Source: Monarcha castaneiventris obscurior
Lineage: Eukaryota; Chordata; Aves; Passeriformes; Monarchidae
NCBI GenBank assembly: GCA_026261815.1
Contig: JAMPIT010000258.1
Location: 8,609,501 to 8,673,500 of the forward strand
DNA: 64,000 bases
Direction of reading: 5' to 3'
The notes below the pieces were generated by a model that was not told the origin of the DNA, searched no databases, and saw only the letters and a list, made by a program, of their open reading frames with translations. Made by a program: the position numbers and the translations under genes. How positions within the stretch are numbered: the first letter of the stretch is position 1; each line of letters starts with the position of its first letter. This document shows positions 53,011-64,000 of the stretch, piece after piece.

Positions 53011-56000
53011 GATTTACCTGGGGGACAGTTTGTGGGCTGGGGAGGGCTTTCTCCTCATCAGCCAAGGCTGCAGTGGGCACACAAGAAGTGTTGGAAAGGT
53101 CTCGTTGGTGCATGGATTTTTCCTGTTGTGCTTTTTTGATGCTCTGCTAATGGTGCTCATGGAAGGACAAGTGAAGCCGCTGTTTCCCCCATTTTCTGTG
53201 TGTTTTTGTCTGCACAGCTCTTTGCTGGTCTCAGTCTGGATCCTGCCCTTTTCCCAGAGCCCAGCCATTTTAGGCCAAACATGTAGGGCCAAACTGCACC
53301 CAGAAACACCCAGCATCACCTCAAATGATGGTGTCATCCCTGAGCATCTGTGGTCACCAAAACTGTCAATCCAAAATTTCATATTAAAATATGAAATTGC
53401 ATTGCACTACCTTAGCGAATATTGTGCAATTTCCCCTCTTCTTACAAAAAAGAAGCCACCACAGATCTTGCTTCTCTCTTTGGTTTTGGCCCTGGAGAGC
53501 TGACTCCATCCTACATCATTCTGCTGGACCACTTGCAAGCCCATCCTTCCCCAGAGCCATCTGTTTAATGCTGAATTAATTTACATTTCTTTTAAGTGTT
53601 TGTGTTTGCTCCAGCAGACAGGCTATGAGTTATTGCCTGATCTGCTCTTCTGTTCAGGAGGTTACAAGGGCCTTGTTAAAGAGAGCAGAATATGCAAAAT
53701 GAAAGGTAACCTAGCTGTTGAGCAATACTGGTTTAGAAACACCAGACAGCAAGAAAAGAGCTCTTACATCACTGCCTGCAGAGCTTTTTGCCCTGAGTTC
53801 GGTGTTTACATAAAATTATCATCAAGCCATGAATTTAACTGAAAACTGACAGTCTGAATGACTGACTCCCCAGCAGCCAGCACATGAAATAAATCCCATT
53901 CAGGTGAGCAACAGCTGAAAGTGGGTTTTATCCAGACTGATTGATGAGGCGGTACCAACATCAGGAGGCGTCTGCTTGAAGGATGAGGCACCTTAAAGCG
54001 GTGGCTTGGCTTTGATGGATGCCAGAGATCAGATCCTGAGAAGCAGAGCAGGTCAGGTGGGATCTGAGCAAGGAGACACTTGATGCTGCTGGAGATGCAC
54101 TGCAAGAAGAGCTGGGAGCCAGCAGCTCTCAATTCCAAGGGGCTGGAATTGGGATTGGGGCTGAGGCTGGGGATTAGACCAGAAGTGTTTTCTGCTGCCT
54201 TTGATACATCAGGTGGGGAGTGTACCCAAGAGGACCATTTAGGATGGGTTCTGCCAAGGTTTGCTCTGAGCAGCTTCACCAGAGGTTAAATCAGATGCAC
54301 AGAGCATCAGGGGGACTGGAGTCATTTTGGCACTGGGTGCAGTGGTTCTTGCAGCAGCAAGTGCAGCTTCCAGTGCCTGAGAGATGCTGTGAAGGCACTG
54401 GGGCAGTGAAGGCAAACCAGCGCTGTGCTGGTGTTTGGCCAGAAGAGACAACATTGATTATGAGTCTCTTTTCCCACTGAGTGGTTGCTTTCCACCAGAT
54501 AAAACCAGATTTAGCATCCTTGGAACCCCTGGGCTATTGGGCTGCTGTCCTGTCAGCCTGGCCAAGCCTGTGCCAGGTCTGCCCCTTCTCTGATGCCCAC
54601 GACAAGTCCCCAGGTGTCACCTCCTTGCCCTCTGTACCTGCTTTGTTCCCCTTTGCCCACATCTCTGGGGACCTGCAATGAGCTTGTGAACCAGGGAGCT
54701 GCTCTCTCCCTCTTTTTTTCTTTTTTTTTTTTTTTCCTTTCTCTTTTATATTCCTCTTTTAGCTTTATCAGGCAGTCTAATAAAATATATTGTCTCTCCC
54801 TATAAACCTTGCCTCTAGAGACTTAACCGCACTGAGGTTGCTATAACAACAACCGAGCTCTTTGCCAGCAAGAAATGAAGGAAAAAGGTACAGAGAAAGC
54901 CAAGGGAGAGTTCAGCAGAGAGACCTCCCTGCACTGTGTCCCATTATCCCTGCCAGGGGCAGGAGGAGGCAGAAGAACACGAAGGAGAAGCAGCATTTCT
55001 GGGGGAAGGAGGCCTTCGAGTCCCAAATCTGCTCGGGGTGTGCTGCAGGACGCTCCCCACGGAGCACACAGAGCACATCTCCCCAGGGAACGTTTGCACA
55101 GAAACACTCTGGCTGTGGCACTGCTGCTCCCCAGCCACTGGGCTGCTCCCAGGACTCGTTCACAGAGCAAAATTCCCATCCCAGCCAGGGAGGAGGTACC
55201 TGTCAAGGGCTCTGATGGGCAAACCAGGCACTTCCAGAGGATAAATGGATGTCACATCCTCCTGTGACTGCAGCTGGCCAGGAAAGGTTTCCCCTGTCCC
55301 TGAGCACAGATGTTTAAGCAGCAGGAGAGGGGCTGCCCTGGTTCCTTGGGCTGAAAAGAGCCAAGGAGGGCTCAGGTGAGGGAGAGGAGGTGGGAACTGC
55401 TGGCAATGTCATGCAAATGCTTGTAGAGGATGTTTGTCCTAGGAAGTAGTAGCTTAAAAGCAGGGAAAAAATGGTAGGAGGGCTTATCTGGAGTAGCTAT
55501 GGATACCTACAGGCAAGGACACTCTTCTCCATCCTTTTCTGTTCTTTTCAGCTGATTGTAAATGCCACAGAGAAGCTCTTCTAACTCCATCAGACAGGGG
55601 TTTTTTTTCAAACAAAATCTTAATTTTTCCCTCCCAAATTATGGATTAGGGGCTCTGAATTGTTAAACATCTGAGGATTGCCAAGAATAGAGAGTTTGTT
55701 AAGCACCCTGAGAGCTGGGCATTAAAGAAAGTTAAATTATTGTTCTCAGATCCACTGCAGGGATGAATATTTATGGCTCAATCTAATTTTCCAGAGTCTC
55801 ATCATTTCTTATGTCAACTGTATTTTATAGAAATGTCCACAGGGAAGGAATTGACTTTTGTCCTGGGCCCAAACCAAACAAGCTCAAGCAGTGATTATTT
55901 GGGTTTTGAAACAGTGGGATAATTTAATCTCAACATCTATCGATCTCCTTCTGCACTGGAATCCTATGGTTAAACATCTGCAAGGCAGTTAATAGCCTAG

Positions 56001-59000
56001 AGTACAAATTCATTACAGACTTATCAATAGGTACTGAGTTTTAGACTGAGAAAAAAAATGGTTTATAATCTGCTTACTTTGGAGTGAAAAAAAAAAAGAG
56101 ATTCAACTTCACACAGCTAAAGGTACATCTAAGGCCATGAGGGAACTGCTCCCTGTTGTTGGCAAGGTTTGAAAGGCAGATCCATACCAAGCCACACGGT
56201 TCCCAGTTTGGGACAGACGTGGGTGAATCTTTCAGGAAAATAGTAGGCATTTCCCCCCAAAATCAGATTTTGAAATAATAATTTTAAAAAATAGTTAAAA
56301 CTTGGGGAAAACAGTGGCAAAGTCTGGTGATGCTGAGCCTGACCCCTTCCCTGACCCTCAGCTGGGGATGAGTTTCATGGGTCCTTCCCTGGCTGTGCTC
56401 CCTCCTGGAAGCAGCTGCCTTGGATGGTGAGCAAAGGGATTCCCCTATCAGTTAATTAATTGGTGCAATCTGTTAATGAGGTTTATAATGTACTTTGTGG
56501 GCCATCTGGACAAGAGATGATTTCGAGGATGGCTGCAACATGTCCCTGTTTTATTAACTGTAATGGTTGAATATGGGCTAATTAGGGGGGACACACCAAC
56601 CAGTTAGAAAGGCTGGGGCTCTCACTGATGGATTTATCATCGATGAGTAGGAACTGCAGCTAACAGGGGAATCTATGCCCTTCTCAGCAGGATGGGGGGA
56701 ATTAATCCATGCTGAGCAGCGTGGCAGGCCAGACCCTGTGGTGGGCCAAAGGCAAAGCTTCAGGCACAGCAAATGCTTCACAATCCTCCCCCTCTGCAGC
56801 TTCTCAGGATCCCCCTGCCAACATCTGCCCCACACTTCACTGCTGTGGTTGGAAACCTAAAGGCAGAGGGTTGTCAGTTGTTTTGAGCATTGCAATGCAG
56901 TAATACAATAATCACCAGGTGCCTGGGATATTATTCAAATGTACAAAACAAATATTACAGAGAGGGGGTGTAAAAAGAAAACAAACCAAGAAGAAATAGA
57001 CCCAGGCAAACCCAGAGAAATGTGTTCTCTCTGGCCCCTGCCCTTGTCTCAGCCCCCAAATAAAGTGATGTTCACCTCATCCCCGTTTGTGAGAGCTCAT
57101 TTCCCTTGCAAGGAAATAAAAAGTGCTCGGCTCTAACATATGCAGCAGGGAGATACGTGAGTGTCTGGAAGGGAATCAGCTCAGTCAATCATGTGCAATG
57201 TAAACCCTTTGTGAAAACACCCTGGATCCACTTTGCAAAATGACTCCAATAAATGACAAAACAATATGCGTGCACTCTTAAGGAAGTAAGAGATTAAACA
57301 AAGACCTAGAGCTTATAATCATTGCTGCTTTGGGGCAGGAATAATTTACAGTAAAAGACTGATGTGTTGTTTAGCAGTTTTGCAAGTTTTCCCATTTCCC
57401 TTTCCCAGCCAATGCTTCAAATTTGTTTGTAACCAGAATAACTTGAAAAAAAACTGGGCCCTTTTTACGTACATCCTCTTCCACTTACCAGTGCATAGAT
57501 CTGCATCCATAGCCCATTAGAGCAGAAATGGCTGCAGAATGATGACCACCAGAACTAACAACTATTTATGATAATTGTTATCCAAAAACCTCTGAGCTGA
57601 GCAGTCTCCACCAGAAGACACCCCTACTTAGGAATTAGATTTAAAAATTGTTTGGATTGGATTTTTAATGTCAATATGCTCCCCTGAAGAGGAAAAGACT
57701 CAGCAGCCTGTTGTGAGATTGGGTGTGGGAGCTGGTATTTGTCAGCAATAGGAACATTGACTGACCTGACCCATGATCCTGAAGCCTTTGGATCTGTGAG
57801 ATTCCTGCCTCTGGGGGCTCATTCCCTCCAGGAACATCAGCTGTGTGATAAACCAGCACCTGCAAGGACTCCAGCAAACACAAGCCTCTCTGCACCCCTC
57901 AGGCTCTGCCTTTGCCTGTCCTCACTCACCCGCTGTTCCCAGTCTCCACCTCACAGACTTTTGTTCAGCCCATGAATGACGAGCTGCAAATACAAGTGGC
58001 CTTACACCACAGCTCTAAAGCCTGTTTTGATACCTCTGATTCTCACCAGGCTCCCTCTTAAAGCAATAGGGATGCTTAACAGGGGGCTTGATAATTCTTC
58101 GAGGGGCTGAGCAATTTGGAATGAGCACCCCTCCCCGTGAAAGCAGCACTTCCAGCTCACCACTGCCTATTCCCACTGTGCTGAGGATGAATGGTGTTTT
58201 ATTTACAGGCAAGGCACAAAGCTGAAGGCCCAGGATGAAAGCTGCCAGCTCCAGAGACAGAAATAATATCTGTGATTGACCTAAATGTCCAAGGCAACCG
58301 CTGGCAGCCTAAACACAGCACAGGAGCGGAGCCTTTAACGAGTAAACGGAAGAAAATTTATACCCAAGGCTGCAAGAGGAGTCCTTGGGAAATAAATCCC
58401 CTCAGCCTTTCAGCAGCAATTGCTGGAGGTAGATGGCCAGATCTCACCCTGCTGTTACAGCGACCTCCCCGAGCATGGCAGAGCTTCTAGACCAAAGCCT
58501 CTGACCTGACAATTTGCAAACACCAGAAGAGATCCTGAACTGGCATTTTAGTTCTTAAATTTTGCATGGGCCAGCGTGTGCTCAGAAATATCCTGAGACA
58601 CAGCACTGGGGGGCTGTGACCCTGCAGGGTGGCCCCAGCAGCTGGGCACAGCACAGTGGAGAGCTGCCATCAGCCAGGGGAGTCCTAAGCTCAGCAAAAA
58701 CTCTCTGGTGAGTGACAGGGGATGCCCGAGCATTTGATGCCTCAGAAACTTCATGCATCAAAGTGAGAGCCAAACACTGCTGGAAGAATCCTCCTGGAGG
58801 CAATTTAGCCCAGAGCAATGCAGATCTGGGGATGTCAGGGACTTTCTCGACTCACAGAACAACCCTGGAGGTCATTTATTTCCCATATCCCATCCTCACC
58901 CCTAGAATCCTTCCCCAATGTTTGACAAAAAGCAGCCCACCCCCTGACACCCCTAAGCAGAGCAGCCAGAGAGCTTTGCTGCAGTTGTGAGGTGGAAAAT

Positions 59001-59759
59001 ACCCTGGGGCTGAACAGGGACCGTCAGACTAAAATAAAACCTTGGCTAAGACCTGATGCAGCATCCTGGGCACGGAGAGCAGTAGGAAACATAAATCCTC
59101 CTCAGAGCAGAGGGAAACGTGGCAGTTCTCATTGTCTGTGCTACCAGATGGAGCTGGTAGGTGTCACTAGCAATCAGTACAACCGAAAAAAGAAGAGCAG
59201 GAATGTTCCGTTCAGATTTCCCTGTCAAGCCTTCACTGCTGGGTCGGGGCGTGCATTTTTGGCACAGCACAATACTGGGGAAAACACAGATACTGCACCA
59301 GCCAGGTTGGCCTCATGATTCAGCGATGGCCAGAGTGCTGTGGTGTCTTTTGTCCCCGAGGGAAGTTACTGCCCACAAAAGATGTTTGCTGGTCGTTGAG
59401 AGCACAGTTAAAAGTAAAGGACAGCGGGAATGGGTTCTGGTCACCAGCATTAGCCCAGGATAAGCAGATGTAAGAGTTGCCTTGCAAATTTTGCAGCAAA
59501 ATGTGAGCATCTGCTGACAGAGTAGTTGAGACAGAAACTCTTTAATCCAGCCCAGCCTGAGCTCAGAGGAGTTGGCCCATGGCCTGACAGTCACTTCCAG
59601 CTGGTCCTAGTCCACCCCACATGGCCATGAAGAGGGTCCTGCCTCCACTGTCATAGCTGACCTCTTCTTCCTATCAGTACCAGAAATCTGATCTGGCTGG
59701 AAAGTCTCATCTGATCTCCTTTTCTCCTCCAAAAATGATAATTTCCTGCTGGATCCATT
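53011..59759. other. Intergenic, about 6.7 kb, no gene recognised
   Basis: The stretch contains a 24-base palindrome at 53375-53398, a long T-tract at about 54715-54735, and AT-rich blocks at 55560-56120 and 56440-56600. No exon or named transposon was recognised. Confidence 0.45.
53375..53398. repeat. 24-bp inverted repeat with a 2-base spacer
   Basis: AATTTCATATT and AATATGAAATT are exact reverse complements separated by AA. Confidence 0.85.
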
Positions 59760-59860
59760 CATAGTATCCCAGAATCACAGATTACTCTGAGTCGGAAGGG
59801 TCCCAGAAGGATAATTGAGTTCAACCCTTAAATGAAGGCAGCTCCCTGCTCTGCCCCATA
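59760..59860 (-). mobile_element. Short CR1 3'-end fragment, minus orientation
   Basis: CCCAGAATCACAGATTACTC, then GGAAGGGTCCCAGAAGGAT and TTGAGTTCAACCC, match the reverse complement of a CR1 3' end (AGAATCACAGAAT...TGAGTCCAAC). The right boundary is approximate. Confidence 0.75.
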
Positions 59861-60606
59861 ATTACTACTGCCAGCGATGAGCAGGGGCAGGAACAGGGGT
59901 GCAGCCATGGGAATCCTTCCCACATCAGCACAGGCTTCTTCCCACCTCAGTGCAGGCCTCACTGCTGGCAGCAGCATTGTCTTTCTCAGCCCCCTGCTAA
60001 AAACTGATGGGATAATGCAGTTCCTGGCTGGGCAGAGGAATGCTAGAGCTGGGGCAAGGGTGCATGGGTGGCTTTCCTGCTGTCCCTTGCCATGGACATC
60101 TACTGAGGAAAACCCCAGCCCTGGGCACCACAGCATCCATCTGGTGTTTCTTATTCCCATTTTTTTTTCCCCTATGCCATCTCACAAGCTTGGACTTCTG
60201 GAGCCTGTGCTCTGAGCCGTGGTTATTGCACAGAACTTCCCCCTCAACAGCTCTGACAAGTAATAGAATTATCCTCCTTCCCCAGCTCATCGGCCGGGAG
60301 CTCTCCGGCTTTAATGCAGCGATAAATTTCTGCTCCATGGAAGGAGAAGGGCAAGAAAGGGGGAGACGGAGCAGTGTAGCCACAAACAGGGAGCTGATAA
60401 ATGCTAATGAATTTATAGGGATTACAGCAATCCTTCAGCCAAAGCCAGGGACCCACATAGCTACACAGACCCGTGTGATCTGCCGGCAAGAAATCACTCA
60501 AAACACAGGCAATTCACCCTTTTGCTCTAATTAATTATGGCTGGGAGCAACAACAAGAAGACGGGGTAAATATTTCTCTTGGCTGCAGGGGGAAAGACAT
60601 GCTCTG
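59861..60606. other. Intergenic; possible regulatory block
   Basis: No gene. The part 60230-60545 is AT-rich at its end (CTCTAATTAATTATGG) with several TAAT cores and no repeat features, so it may be a conserved non-coding element. Confidence 0.35.
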
Positions 60607-60702
60607 ACCCCAATGTGCGGCGACCCCAACGTGCTATGACCCCAAGACGCTGTCACCCCAATACGCTGTCACCCCAATATGGTGTCACCCCAATACGCTG
60701 TG
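60607..60702. repeat. 16-bp minisatellite, six units
   Basis: Six consecutive 16-mers of the form GACCCCAANNNGCTGT, with the last three or four nearly identical. Each unit carries one or two CpG or CpG-decay positions. Confidence 0.93.
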
Positions 60703-61631
60703 ACCTCCCCCACCAGCTTGAAACCTGGGGAGCGTTTTGCCCAGGCCAGGCTGAGCCCTGTATCCCGAGCTCCCCAGGGATGGTGCTGGGGTGCAGCAGG
60801 GGCTGGGAGAGAAGGTGCTGGTGGCAGAAGGCTCCCAGTTATGATGGTCAGACCTAGGGATTAAGCTTATGGGATGCAGCGGGTCCTGCTCCGCAGACAA
60901 CAGGATTTTGCTTTCGAGAGGATGCGGGCAAGAGGCTGCGGCTTTGCATGGATTTGGGCAGCAGATGGAGCTCGCTCCGCTGGGATGAGCAGCTCCTCGC
61001 ATTTCCCGGCCTGGAGCTGGGATTTGCCTGCTCTGAGGTTGTGGGTGACGAGCTGAGGGCTGCCAGCTCACCCACAGCAGTGCCAGGTGAGCATCACCTG
61101 CTGCATCAATTTGGGTAAATCCCGACCACCTCCATTGTCACCATGTTTCCTGCGATGTGGTTGTGCTGCCTACTAAGAGCAGAGAATCCCTGCCCCACTA
61201 AGCAAGACCTCAAGGAGATTTGGCTACCAAAATACCTGGCCCAAATGGCAAGCTTGAGCTCAGCAGGTTGAAAGCCAAGCTGCAAATGGTCCCACTGAAG
61301 TGTCCCACCTGACAGAGGCACTCTGGTGCTCTGGCCACCCCTTGAGGACAGGAAAGCTGTGGCCATCTGTGATAGATGTGGCAGTGCTGGAGGAGCCCTG
61401 GCCTTCTCCTTTGGCCGTGATCTCACTTTACCAGCTCTGAGGTTTTGAATCTAATAACTTCTTTGTGTGTCAGGTCCCCATAAAACGCCTTGAGGTTAAA
61501 GGGCAAGTTAATCAGTGATTTTGTCTTTCCATATATCGAAAGGCTTCTTTTTTTCTTTTTATTTTCACACATTTGCATTAACCTCAAAGCTCAAGAAGCA
61601 TAAACTTTTTTTCTTTCTTCTTCTCTTCAGC
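60703..61631. other. Intergenic, moderately GC-rich, no gene recognised
   Basis: CpG is somewhat raised at 60870-61020 but less than at 35.7-36.4 kb. No convincing exon was recognised. Confidence 0.4.
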
Positions 61632-62203
61632 TGTGCTGTTTTTTTCTGGGATCGAATTAATTTTCTTCCAAGCAGTTTGGATGGTGCTCTGCTGTGGGTT
61701 TGTGACCAGAACTGTGGTGATCAGGGGATGTTGTGGCTATTGCTGAGCGGGGCTTACACAGAGACAAGGGCTTTCCTGCTTGTCCCACCTCCTTGTGAGG
61801 AGGCTGGGGGTGCACGAGGGGTTGGGAGGCACCACAGCCAGGACAGCAGTGACCACAGAGGTAACCCAGACCACATGATGTTGTGCTCAGCAATAAAAGG
61901 AGTGTGAAGAAGGAGGAAAGAGGGATGTTTGGAGTGATGGTGTTTGTCTTTCCAAGTCACCTTTACACACAACAGAGCCCAGCTGATTTGGGGATGTCTC
62001 AGCACCCACTGGCCCATGGGAAGCAGCAAATTAATTCCTTACTTTGCTTTACCTGTGCACACAGCTTTTGCTGTTAAACTGTCTTTATCTCAACCCATGA
62101 GTTTCCTCACTTTTACCCTCCCAATTCTCTCTCCCCTATCCCACTGAGGGGTGGTGAGCAAGCAGCTGTGTGGGGCTGAGCTGCCCACTGGGGTTAACCC
62201 ACA
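61632..62203 (+). mobile_element. Solo LTR, same family as the one at 16.4 kb, plus orientation
   Basis: It starts TGTGCTG with GAATTAATTTTCTTCC shortly after and ends GGGGTTAACCCACA. Shared family landmarks include TTGCTGAGCGGGGCTTACAC, a TATA-like AATAAAAGG (about 61892), GGAGTGATGGTGTTTGTCTT and TATCTCAACCCATGAGTTTC. The poly(A) signal has decayed to GTTAAA (62073-62078). No matching target-site duplication is visible (CAGC before, TTAT after), so an end may be altered. It lacks the 90-bp internal duplication. Confidence 0.88.
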
Positions 62204-63627
62204 TTATCTCACGTTCTTTCGAAAAAAACAACCTCCATTCACATGATTTTCAGTGTTCCTGAGCACATAGTTGAGTTTCTCCCACCCCTACCCACCCACA
62301 AACACCTGCATCCAGAATTCCAGGGGAGCTGTTCCTGAGAGCTGCGCTCCTCGGAGCTCAGGCATGGTTTGGTGGCAGTCCCTGGAAGACGCGGTAGATG
62401 GCACTCCGGATATGGTGTTCCTGCCTTAAAAACTTCACTCCCGAAGTTAAACTAAAATTAAAAACCTGGAAAAGTTCAGGAGAGCTTTAAGCCTCTTAAT
62501 TTAAATACAGATGCTGAACGTCTGGAAGAAATTCCTGACACTGGAAGCTGCTTTTCCCACCTTGTTCAATAAGAAAGGTGCCATCCCCGAGTTATCAGCA
62601 CAGGTTGAGTGTGGGATCCCTGAAGCAGCAGGTAACCAAACAGAGAGATTTGGGGGGAGGCAGGTGGAGAAAAGGGCACGGCTGATTTCATTATCACTAA
62701 TAATAATGAATCCTTCTCTCAAAAATTTCTCATGGCGGACAGGACCTGATATAAAGCTGGGTGGAGAAATGGCACTGGATGTGGGTGCTTTTCTGTGGGT
62801 TTCAGTGGTGGCTTGGCTTTGGAGGGGTGCCACATCCCTGACCCATTTTCTTGGCTGGATGCAGGGGATCTTCTGAACACCTCAGTCCCACATGGCCACT
62901 GAGGCTCTGCTCTGTCCCCCCATGGAAATGCAGGAGGAGGCACTGCTGGTGATAGAAGTTTGACAAAAAATAGGCAAATTATGTCTAACTAATTCTTAAC
63001 TCCTGCTGAGCAGCTGGGTGGATCATACGAGTGTACAAAGTCATCTCAGGTACTGAAACAGCAGGACAGAGTTATTCACTTGAGCCAGGGTGTGGCTGTT
63101 GACCCCAGCAAGAAACTGTTCCCCAACAGGAAATTGCAAGTGCTCCTCCAGGTATCCTAACTTTTACTTAACTTCCACTTTCTTTTTCTCAGGAAGTGCA
63201 GCAATCTTTGTGTGTGTCCTACAATGTAGGTCAAAAGACTCCGTGTTTTTTGGGATACAAGACTCTGTATTTTTGGGACACAAGAGTTAAAACTACTTAT
63301 AGATACTCCTTAAAATGTGATACTTGGGGATTTTAAAAAGCAAATAATATGTTTTTAAATAAAACAAAAGGTAACTATATTTTTTAGTCTGTTACTAAAT
63401 TCTTTCAGGGGAAAAAACCAGAGAAAAATACTGCTATCCTTGTAGCATATTGACTTTTTTCTCTACATTTATTTAGCTTTTCTCTTGTTTGGTGTAACTA
63501 TAAAATGATAAATACATCAGGCAAAAGGCATAAAATCATCTGATACTAAACTAAAGTCCTCTGAAGGTGAATTTTTACCAGGCAAAGTCCTCCAGGGAAA
63601 AGTCTCTTTGACTGTTAAGGCTCTCAC
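62204..63627. other. Intergenic, nothing firm
   Basis: There is a two-copy imperfect repeat of about 24 bases at 63234-63288 (GACTCCGTGTTTTTTGGGA and GACTCTGTATTTTTGGGAC). The rest is AT-rich with no exon recognised. Confidence 0.4.
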
Positions 63628-63788
63628 TTGTTCCTCACTCAGGCTGTATTTGGGGATCGTTTTCAGCAATGTCTGGTCTGAGATAGCTTTGAGGTTAGAG
63701 GCACCCAAATCCCGCAGAAAGCCATGAGAGAAAACCCATGGGGGTAGTTTCTTTGTGGATAAGCAATATCCTGTTTGGGGCGGCCTTC
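63628..63788 (-). CDS. Weak candidate internal coding exon, unknown protein
   Basis: On the minus strand a pyrimidine-rich tract ends in CCCAAG (acceptor AG at 63790-63789). It is followed by 161 open bases and a good donor, CAA then GTGAGAG, at 63627-63626. The peptide includes FLRDLGASNLKAISDQTLL and KTIPKYSLSEEQ. The spaced leucines, with a Ser-Glu-Glu-Gln ending exactly at the donor, look like coding sequence, perhaps a helical-repeat protein. I cannot name a family with confidence; mesothelin/stereocilin-type repeats came to mind. No partner exon was found, so a chance frame or a decayed exon is quite possible. Confidence 0.22.
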
Positions 63789-64000
63789 CTTGGGCACCAG
63801 AAGAAGAGGAAAGATGATGAGAAACCACAGGACTTGCATGCTGACACCTTTCCTAGCATTGGTGTCTTCAACGCCTCAGCCAGCTGAGATCTTCATGCGC
63901 GTGGTTTTCAGGGAGTCATCCAGCAGAACATTCACTGATGCCTTTGTGGGATACACCAAGAAAAAACCCCACATTCCTGCATCTCCATCCGAAACGTGAG

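Noticed and set aside
52562..53503. 313-codon open frame on the + strand, the longest in the window
   Set aside because: Its first half is the antisense of a CR1 LINE fragment and the rest is unrelated flanking sequence.
63901..63999. + strand exon-like segment after TTTTCAG and ending AAC-GTGAG at the window edge
   Set aside because: The acceptor tract is short, the peptide (ESSSRTFTDAFVGYTKKKP) is not recognised, and the donor falls on the last bases, so it cannot be judged here.

Overview
The window is vertebrate DNA from a bird, most likely a passerine. It carries CR1 LINE fragments with the avian 3' end, several bird-type endogenous retrovirus solo LTRs, short introns and one CpG-island promoter. 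Protein-coding content is low. Two genes are secure, both on the + strand: the 3' half of MKNK1 (MAP-kinase-interacting kinase 1) at the left edge, and a small two-span membrane protein best matching TMEM275 in the middle. In mammals DMBX1, TMEM275, KNCN and MKNK1 are neighbours (recalled, not looked up), so the order here supports both names. I could not find KNCN in the interval where it would be expected, nor DMBX1.

Layout. 1-5.9 kb: last five coding exons of MKNK1 and its 3' UTR, with an LTR-like insertion in one intron. 5.9-35.7 kb: about 30 kb without recognisable coding sequence. It holds three solo LTRs (6.8, 16.4 and 28.5 kb, all in minus orientation), a (CCTT)n microsatellite, an RFX X-box-like palindrome at 17.55 kb and a CpG-rich patch at 20 kb. 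35.7-41.3 kb: CpG-island promoter with a non-coding first exon, a 4.3 kb intron, and the single coding exon of the TMEM275-like gene. 41.3-64 kb: intergenic DNA with three CR1 copies, one split by an LTR whose target-site duplication is intact. It also holds a 16-bp minisatellite, a fourth placed LTR pair-mate at 61.6 kb, two or three candidate conserved non-coding elements, and a weak minus-strand exon candidate near the right edge.

MKNK1 acts in the cytoplasm and nucleus downstream of ERK and p38 and phosphorylates eIF4E. The TMEM275-like protein has no established function that I know of. Nothing links the two beyond position. I found no exotic system. The most informative observations are a GC-AG intron in MKNK1, the LTR nested in a CR1, an LTR with an internal 90-bp duplication covering its poly(A) signal, and the apparent lack of KNCN. 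All family assignments come from reading and memory; no search was run.
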